From the NCBI GenBank assembly GCA_021775715.1, contig JAJFHI010000159.1, positions 1 through 26,980 on the forward strand: a DNA stretch of 26,980 bases, given 5' to 3'. Numbering within the stretch: the stretch's first letter is position 1; the number at the start of each line of letters is the position of its first letter. The stretch comes from Hyphomicrobiaceae bacterium (GTDB lineage Bacteria > Pseudomonadota > Alphaproteobacteria > Rhizobiales > Hyphomicrobiaceae). This document shows, piece by piece, positions 21,709 to 26,980 of the stretch. The notes below the pieces were generated by a model that saw nothing but the letters and a program-made list of their open reading frames with translations, made no database searches and was not told where the DNA came from. A program made the position numbers and the translations under genes.

Positions 21709-23456
21709 GATGCCTTGGCGGCGATTGGTTGTTGCAGAACTTTGCGCAACACCTCGTCCTTGCGGCCAAACTCCTTTAGCCTTCCGTCGGCGAGAACTGC
21801 CACCATGTCGACAGCACCAAGTCCACTTGGCCGGTGGGCGATTACGATTACGATGCCACCACGTTGGCGAATGCTTTGAATTGCGTCGTGGAGTGCGGCA
21901 TCGCCGGCATGATCGAGATTGGCGTTGGGTTCATCGAGGACGACGAGAAAGGGTTCACCATAGAGCGCACGGGCGAGCGCGATGCGTTGGCGTTGACCGG
22001 CAGACAGAGACTGGCCATCAGGCCCCAGTGTGGTTTCATAACCATCGGGTAGGCGCAAGTTCATCTCATGCACACCTGCGGACTGGGCGGCGGCGATGAT
22101 GTCATTTGCCTCGGCGTCCGGGTCGAAGCGCGCGATGTTGTCGGCAATGTTGCTGCCGAACAATTCGATGTCTTGCGGCAGGTAACCGACACTGGCGCCG
22201 AGTTTCTCGATTGACCATCGCTCACGGGCAGCGCCATCAAACCGGATCGCTCCGCGCGCCGCCGGCCATACACCGACGATTGCGCGAGCCAATGTTGATT
22301 TGCCGGCCGCGCTTGGGCCGATGATGCCAAGGCCCTGCCCGGCGGTTAGGGTGAAGCTGATGTTGTGCAGGATCAATTGTTGACTGGCTTTGTCGGTGGC
22401 TGGAGCCGCGACCAAAATGTCATCGACGTCCAATGTTTTCGTCGGAGGTGCGAGGTCAAGAGGTGCCGCGGTGTCTGGAAGTTTTGAGATGATTTTTTTG
22501 AGATGCTGGTAGCTTTGGCGGGCTGCAATAAAACTTTTCCAGTGTGATATTGCATTTTCAATTGGCGCAAACGCGCGGGTTGCGGCAACCGAGGCAGCGA
22601 TGATGACGCCGGCTGTGATCTGGCCCTGCAATGTCAGGTATGCGCCAAGCCCCAGAATCGCCGACTGCAGCATCAGGCGAAAGACTTTGGTGACACCGGT
22701 AATTGTACCCGCGACGTCGCCCGCGTGTGTCTGGACGGCAAGGTGTTGCGCGTTTGCGTCGCGAAAGCGTTCGCTGGCGCGCGCCCCAAGTCCCATCGCG
22801 CGCAGGACCTCGGCATTGCGGGCATGCGCGCTGGCAATGTCGCGCTGTGCGCTGTCAGTGGTCCGGGCTTGCGCCTGCAGTCGGTGCGTCGTGCGTTCGG
22901 ATAGTCCGGTCAGTGCAATCAGAACCAAGAGGCCTGTAGTTGCGAGAAATCCGAGCCACGGGTGCAGAAAGAAAACGAATGCAAGATAGAGTGGGATCCA
23001 CGGCAGGTCGCAAAGGGCGACCGGTCCCTGGCGGTCGAAGAACGAGCGAATGGTTTCCACATCTCTGAGCGGCTGGGTGGCGTCTGTGGCCGACAGCCCG
23101 GCCAGCGGCAGGTGAAGGACGGCTGTGTGAGCCAGCGGACTGAGGCGGCGATTAATCCGCGCGCCAAGACGGATCAACACTTGTCCGCGCAACACATCAA
23201 GAATGCCTTGAATGAGATAAAGCCCAACGACAAGAACGGTCAGCGCCACCAGTGTTGGCACGGAGTGGCTGGTCAGGACGCGGTCGTAAACTTGCAGCAT
23301 ATAAAGCGCGCCGGTCAGCGCCAGGACGTTCACGATTGCCGAAATTGCGAGCACGCTGGCAAAGACCTGCCGCAGTCCTCCCAGAGCTTCACGAATGTCA
23401 ATTGCGGTATTGGGAGATGTTTTGCCGGGTTTGGAGGCAGCAGTTGTGGAAGGCAT
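21705..23456 (-). CDS. prsD: Type I secretion ABC transporter/ATPase, PrsD/PrtD type
   Basis: The 583-residue length is normal for PrtD-type exporters. The membrane domain (about 30-310) is followed by the ATPase: Walker A GPSAAGKST (380-388), Q-loop YLPQD, signature LSAGQ (484-488), Walker B LVVLDE (504-509) and a normal H-loop IAHRP with His541. It contrasts with the first exporter, which has Gln at that position and a long extension. PrsD-like systems export RTX or glycanase-type proteins without cleaved signals. No substrate gene is adjacent, so the substrates are probably encoded elsewhere. No clear Shine-Dalgarno sequence precedes the ATG. A tRNA-Cys gene lies about 390 bp upstream. The symbol is by family resemblance. 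Confidence 0.92.
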   Translation of the reverse strand: MPSTTAASKPGKTSPNTAIDIREALGGLRQVFASVLAISAIVNVLALTGALYMLQVYDRVLTSHSVPTLVALTVLVVGLYLIQGILDVLRGQVLIRLGARINRRLSPLAHTAVLHLPLAGLSATDATQPLRDVETIRSFFDRQGPVALCDLPWIPLYLAFVFFLHPWLGFLATTGLLVLIALTGLSERTTHRLQAQARTTDSAQRDIASAHARNAEVLRAMGLGARASERFRDANAQHLAVQTHAGDVAGTITGVTKVFRLMLQSAILGLGAYLTLQGQITAGVIIAASVAATRAFAPIENAISHWKSFIAARQSYQHLKKIISKLPDTAAPLDLAPPTKTLDVDDILVAAPATDKASQQLILHNISFTLTAGQGLGIIGPSAAGKSTLARAIVGVWPAARGAIRFDGAARERWSIEKLGASVGYLPQDIELFGSNIADNIARFDPDAEANDIIAAAQSAGVHEMNLRLPDGYETTLGPDGQSLSAGQRQRIALARALYGEPFLVVLDEPNANLDHAGDAALHDAIQSIRQRGGIVIVIAHRPSGLGAVDMVAVLADGRLKEFGRKDEVLRKVLQQPIAAKAS

Positions 23457-23843
23457 ATAGATTATCTGAACCGTTCGAGGGTACTATTGTTGCATTATCA
23501 ACCTTAGGTAGAGTCGCCTAATGGTTACTGTTATGTCAATACACAAACATTCAGATTACTGCTCAAGTTGCGTGCCGAATTATGGGCAATTGGAACGGAC
23601 GCCGGCACGTTGCACCTGAAAGTGCTTAATTGTGAAATTCAGCCGTAGGCGACCTATTTGGTCCGTATGCAGACGAAAAGGTCGCGAGTGCTAGGAACCA
23701 CAAGCATTTTTGCATGATCGGCGCTGGCGCACATGGACGGTCGATGGCGCTGGGATAGAAGAAAATTCTATCGCCCAGAACGGACACGTCTTTGGCCAAA
23801 TGAAGCAGGAATTTTCGGGATGTCCCGTCCTGAGACCCTTTCT
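23457..23843. other. Intergenic region upstream of prsD-like gene
   Basis: These 387 bp contain no convincing gene. A hairpin with stems CTGGG-ATAGAA and TTCTAT-CG-CCCAG lies at about 23752-23780; on the minus strand it could follow the tRNA-Cys transcript as a processing or termination structure. The promoter of the ABC/HlyD pair must be in or upstream of this region, but no clear -35/-10 pair was identified. Confidence 0.45.
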
Positions 23844-23917
23844 TGGAGGCCACGCCCGGAATCGAACCGGGGTGGACGGATTTGCAATCCGCTGCGTAAC
23901 CACTCCGCCACGTGGCC
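23844..23917 (-). tRNA. tRNA-Cys (GCA)
   Basis: A 74-nt sequence including encoded CCA. The acceptor stem is GGCCACG with CGTGGCC, the anticodon arm reads GGATTGCAAATCC (anticodon GCA), and the T-arm contains GGTTCGATTCC. The fold is complete. Confidence 0.97.
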
Positions 23918-24253
23918 TCACTTAGAAAGGTCGTCAGTCTGAAAGCCGGCACCCGCCAGGCGCCGATTCAGGGTCTTCGTGTCGCCGATACACATTGTTC
24001 GCGATCGACGCCTGCGCTTTTGAAAAAAGCAGGTCTGGTGTCGACTTTAGGGGGCGTCCAAACTCGAACGACACTACCCGAAAGCCTCAACATCTGCACA
24101 ACAGAACAACCAGCTAGCATTAATGCTTGAGCGACTGCCCGGACGCCGGTAACGAGGTGCAAATAATCTCGTCAGGTCCGATACAGCGTCCGGAACGAAC
24201 TGGCAAGAGGTTGTACTATCAGGTCGTGTCTCAGTTTGAAATTCAACCCCATG
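23918..24253. other. Intergenic region, no gene supported
   Basis: These 336 bp hold a minus-strand TTG-initiated frame (23968-24162) with a lipobox-like LAGC, judged spurious for lack of a ribosome binding site. A perfect palindrome AGCATTAATGCT occurs at 24116-24127. Confidence 0.4.
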
Positions 24254-24439
24254 TCATTGGGGGTAGAAGTATTTCCGCAGCATCTCTTCACACTCAGCAG
24301 TCACGGGATTTCCCACGTATCGCTCATTGTAACACTGCTTATATTTCCACTGATGACCACGGGTCATCCAATCTTTTAGGACTCCGCCAATAAATGCAGT
24401 CAGCACGAATACAAGAAAGAATTTGAGAAATTGTTCCAC
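24254..24439 (-). CDS. Small single-pass membrane protein, 61 residues
   Basis: I do not recognise the family. The protein starts MEQFLKFFLVFVLTAFIGGV, one hydrophobic helix at about residues 4-22. A polar C-terminal part with two Cys and many Tyr follows (QCYNERYVGNPVTAECEEML), probably exposed outside the cytoplasm, where C36 and C50 could form a disulfide. The start is GTG at 24439 with AAAGGA 7 nt upstream, a good ribosome binding site that makes this short frame credible. It is divergent from the small exported-protein gene at 24530. Confidence 0.6.
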   Translation of the reverse strand: MEQFLKFFLVFVLTAFIGGVLKDWMTRGHQWKYKQCYNERYVGNPVTAECEEMLRKYFYPQ

Positions 24440-24529
24440 ACCGCATTCCTTTACGCTCCGGTAGCGTACCCTATCGCATTGCCGATCAAACCACTATATG
24501 CTTAGCGGTAAGCAAGGAAGGATGCGTCG

Positions 24530-24814
24530 ATGCGAACCGTGTTAGCGGTAGGTGTCTGGCTGTGCATGATTACGACAACTTACAGCTCGGAGCCGACCGG
24601 GGCGACATGGCAAGCCATGTCAGATTCAAAGAGATCAAGCACGGCTGCCAATATCGGTCGCGCGCTTGCGCGTGAATATCCCGATATTGATCCTATGCTA
24701 ACAGCCATCAAGATCAAAGAATGTCTAACCAAGGCAACGACGGGCGGCGGGTATGATCGGGCAGAACTTTCGACGCTCGCATCGATCTGCCACAACATCG
24801 GAGAAGTTCGATAA
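24530..24814 (+). CDS. Small exported protein of unknown function
   Basis: The 94-residue product begins MRTVLAVGVWLCMITTTYSS, which looks like a Sec signal peptide cleaved near Ser19/Ser20. The mature part is about 75 residues with two Cys (in KIKECLTKA and ASICHNIG) that could form a disulfide. No family is recognised. AAGGAAGG lies about 7 nt before the ATG. The stop is 3 bp before the next start, so the gene forms an operon with the basic protein gene at 24818. Confidence 0.65.
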   Translation: MRTVLAVGVWLCMITTTYSSEPTGATWQAMSDSKRSSTAANIGRALAREYPDIDPMLTAIKIKECLTKATTGGGYDRAELSTLASICHNIGEVR

Positions 24815-24817
24815 GCC

Positions 24818-25078
24818 ATGGCCAAAGGCACTAAGAAACCAAAACGCCCCACCGACGCAATCGGTAATGCCGTCCATGTCATGAAGATTGCAACAGGTGA
24901 GATTGAAGAAACCGAAGTTGATGACGGTAAGAACAAGGCTGCGCAAGAGCTAGGGCGATTGGGCGGAAAGGCGCGCGCTACAGCTATGCCGCCCAAGCGC
25001 AGAACAGAAATTGCAAAGAAGGCAGCCAGGGCTAGGTGGAAAAAAGATCGTCCTGTCTCTTCGGACGAAACTTCTTGA
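24818..25078 (+). CDS. Small basic protein with GGKARA/AKKAARARW motif
   Basis: The 86-residue, Lys/Arg/Ala-rich cytoplasmic protein contains ELGRLGGKARATAMPPKRRT followed by EIAKKAARARWKKDR. This motif recurs in many small bacterial proteins that are often suggested to bind nucleic acid. An acidic stretch (EIEETEVDDG) precedes it. The start is 3 bp after the preceding stop, so coupled translation is likely. Function unknown; a nucleic-acid-binding role is inferred only from charge and motif. Confidence 0.65.
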   Translation: MAKGTKKPKRPTDAIGNAVHVMKIATGEIEETEVDDGKNKAAQELGRLGGKARATAMPPKRRTEIAKKAARARWKKDRPVSSDETS

Positions 25079-25261
25079 CCAATGACTCGGATATGATGCC
25101 TTTTTCGATACCGGCTATCCGCGGCATTAGCCTTTCGCTAGTCTTAGCCCCAGACGGTGTCCGAGTTGGGTGGACTTTGTTCCATCGTGACATTTACGTG
25201 GGCGGGCGATACCGCAAGACGTGAAGTAGATCAGAATAAGATCAGGTAACAGAGGCAAAAT

Positions 25262-25936
25262 ATGGTGGATCCGGCTCTTCAGCGGCTGAATATGGTGGAA
25301 TCCCAGGTGCGGCCAAGCGACGTGACGGATCGTCGGATATTGACGGCAATGGGCAATATTCCGCGAGAGGCATTCGTGCCGGCAGCGATGAAACCACTTG
25401 CCTATATGGACGAGGCGATCCTGTTGACGCCGCCGAAGGGCAGCCAGAAACATGGCCGCTCGTTGATGGCGCCACGGGCTTTCGCAAAGTTATTGCAGGC
25501 CCTTGATCTCGGAGAAACCGACGTCGTGCTCGATATCGGATGCGCGACAGGATACTCGACGGCCATTCTTGCCGGTATTGCCGAAACTGTGGTGGCACTT
25601 GAATCCGACACCGAACTGGCCGAGCAGGCCACAGAGATTCTAAGTAGCCTATCGATTGATAACGCAGTTGTCGTAACAGGACCGTTGAAAGACGGCTATG
25701 CCGGTGAATGCCCTTATGATGCGATCTTTGTCGGTGGTGAGGTGGCTGCAATTCCTGAAGAATTGCTTGACCAACTCAAAGATGGTGGTCGCCTAGTCAC
25801 CGTCGTATCGGAGACCGGCTTGCCGCGGGCCGTTATCTGGCGCCGGCTGGGTGAGAACTTCGATCGTGAGGTTGCCTTTGAGGCCGCCGCACCGCAACTA
25901 CCCGGGTTTGAGCGTAAGGCGACGTTCGCTCTTTAA
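25262..25936 (+). CDS. pcm: Protein-L-isoaspartate O-methyltransferase family protein
   Basis: The 224-residue protein has the class I SAM-methyltransferase fold of the Pcm family. It begins VDPALQRLNMVESQVRPSDV, contains IPREAFVP (33-40) and motif I VVLDIGCATGYSTAILAG with Asp91, followed by VVALESD (acidic SAM ribose ligand). Pcm repairs isoaspartyl residues in damaged proteins. This branch, encoded beside tolC in many alphaproteobacteria, has the loop GRSLMAPRAFA where classic Pcm has a conserved isoaspartyl-binding segment, so its substrate may differ. GAGG is 7 nt before the ATG. The tolC gene follows after 106 bp; the pairing is a recurrent alphaproteobacterial arrangement. Confidence 0.85.
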   Translation: MVDPALQRLNMVESQVRPSDVTDRRILTAMGNIPREAFVPAAMKPLAYMDEAILLTPPKGSQKHGRSLMAPRAFAKLLQALDLGETDVVLDIGCATGYSTAILAGIAETVVALESDTELAEQATEILSSLSIDNAVVVTGPLKDGYAGECPYDAIFVGGEVAAIPEELLDQLKDGGRLVTVVSETGLPRAVIWRRLGENFDREVAFEAAAPQLPGFERKATFAL

Positions 25937-26042
25937 AACCCAGGTGCTGGCCTACCTCCGAACTGTTTACCTTTGATTTATCGAATCAGGTGCCAATCGA
26001 CCATTGGGGAGCTTTCGCTTTCCAACGTTCGAGGAGCAGTTG

Positions 26043-26980
26043 ATGGTATCCGTAATAGTTCGTACGGAGCGACAATGGAGCTTGGCGCCGGGCTGGTCAG
26101 CAGCCAGGCGGCGTGGGCCTGTTTTTGCGCGTTCGTTATGGATGACAAGCGTCTTTATGACAGCAGTTCTGGCGGCCTTTGTGCCGGCTACGACGAAAGC
26201 TGAGACGCTACGCGATGCGATCACCGCCGCTTACTTCAGCAATCCGCAACTCGACGCGGAACGTGCACGACTGCGTGCCACGGACGAGGGAGTGTCGCAG
26301 GCGAAGTCGGGCTATCGGCCGACCGTGACGGGCACGGCCAGCCTCGGACACCAAAGCCTCGAACAGTCGGGAACTTTCGATACCAAGGGCGATACCAAAC
26401 CGGCCGAGTACGAACTCCGCATTGAGCAGTCGGTTTTTAATGGCTGGCAAACAACGAATGCAGTCAATGAGGCCGAAGCAAATGTGCGTGCCGGGCGCGA
26501 GAACTTGCGGTTCACTGAAAGCCAGACGCTGCTTGATGCAGCCACCGCTTATATGGATGTTGTGCGCGACCAGGCACTGGTGTCGCTACGCATGCAAAAC
26601 GTTAATGTGCTGACACGGGAATTGCGCGCGGCCGAAGAACGCCGTGCCGTCAAAGATGTAACTTTGACCGATGTTGCACAGGCCCGGGCACGCCGGGCAC
26701 GGGCTGTCTCAGCGGCCGATCTCGCAAAAGCCAACCTGCGCGTCTCGCGTGCCAACTACGAGCGTGTGATTGGCCACCCGCCTGCCAGTGTGTATGAACC
26801 GCCACTGCATATGAAATTTCTGCCGCGCTCGCTTGATGAAGCGCTGATTGCTGCTGAACGAGAAAGCCCGAATGTTATCTCGTCTCTTTACCGTGAGCAG
26901 GCGGCGCGCTACGCGGTTGGCCGCGCGTGGGGCGGGCTGCTGCCGGAGGTCAACCTCGAGGCCAGCTATCGCAACCGTAC
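26043..26980 (+). CDS. tolC: TolC-family outer-membrane channel, 5' part
   Basis: The gene runs off the window end, leaving 312 residues. The ATG at 26043 has GAGGAG 6 nt upstream. A long N-terminal region of about 50 residues contains a hydrophobic stretch and ends ATTKA|ETLRDAITAAY, a likely signal peptidase site, so the extension before the signal peptide is unusually long; internal ATG 26130 or 26142 would shorten it. The mature part shows the TolC repeats: ALRDAI-type start, YFSNPQLDAERARLRATDEG, SGYRPTVTGTAS, EQSVFNGWQTTNAVNEAEAN and ATAYMDVVRDQALVSLRMQN. It forms trimers that connect to HlyD-type adaptors, so it may serve both inner-membrane pairs in this window. Confidence 0.9.
   Translation, partial: MVSVIVRTERQWSLAPGWSAARRRGPVFARSLWMTSVFMTAVLAAFVPATTKAETLRDAITAAYFSNPQLDAERARLRATDEGVSQAKSGYRPTVTGTASLGHQSLEQSGTFDTKGDTKPAEYELRIEQSVFNGWQTTNAVNEAEANVRAGRENLRFTESQTLLDAATAYMDVVRDQALVSLRMQNVNVLTRELRAAEERRAVKDVTLTDVAQARARRARAVSAADLAKANLRVSRANYERVIGHPPASVYEPPLHMKFLPRSLDEALIAAERESPNVISSLYREQAARYAVGRAWGGLLPEVNLEASYRNR

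Noticed and set aside
24116..24127. Palindrome AGCATTAATGCT as an attachment or operator site
   Set aside because: Single copy, no integrase or regulator gene beside it.
23968..24162. Possible small lipoprotein with LAGC lipobox
   Set aside because: TTG start without a ribosome binding site, basic residues poorly placed before the hydrophobic part, and no support for the remaining sequence.

Overview
The window looks like chromosomal DNA of an alphaproteobacterium, most likely of the Hyphomicrobiales (Rhizobiales). The evidence is a pcm-type methyltransferase gene directly followed by tolC, two PrsD/PrsE-like type I secretion pairs, and many LysR/TetR/MarR-controlled detoxification genes. 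The genus cannot be fixed from the sequence. No transposase, integrase, rRNA or CRISPR array was seen.

Region 1 (1-8621) is an accessory metabolic block of small locally regulated units. It starts with the 3' part of a DUF5996-like gene abutting a GFA-family zinc protein. A LysR regulator lies divergent to a zinc-independent medium-chain oxidoreductase. A TetR regulator lies divergent to a Tat-exported alpha/beta hydrolase, a DUF1348 protein and a PPOX/flavin-type protein; near-identical ACCGATCGGT sites sit between the two sides. A MarR regulator is followed by a second alpha/beta hydrolase and a six-helix membrane protein, and each of these three genes is preceded by GTGCATATGCAC or a one-base variant. 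The hydrolase and membrane-protein genes share operator, 20-bp spacing and the first seven codons, so their leader seems duplicated.

Region 2 (8622-10158) holds two unassigned proteins, one with a possible HEPN-like RNxxxH motif.

Region 3 (10195-19867) is the most unusual part. Four co-oriented minus-strand genes encode a 572-residue Asp/Gly-rich modular protein, a 690-residue acidic protein with five or six diverged copies of a 22-residue motif, a type I secretion ABC transporter with a 175-residue basic low-complexity N-terminal extension and Gln at the H-loop position, and an HlyD-family adaptor. A 1.4-kb gene-poor stretch separates them from a divergent NarL/LuxR-type response regulator. 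I infer a dedicated regulated exporter with two non-RTX repeat-rich substrates.

Region 4 (19893-23917) has a decayed SDR-gene end, tRNA-Asn(GTT), a second, canonical ABC/HlyD pair with a 4-bp gene overlap, and tRNA-Cys(GCA). Region 5 (23918-26980) has three small proteins, a Pcm-family methyltransferase and the 5' part of a TolC-family outer-membrane protein, which could serve as the outer-membrane channel for either inner-membrane pair.
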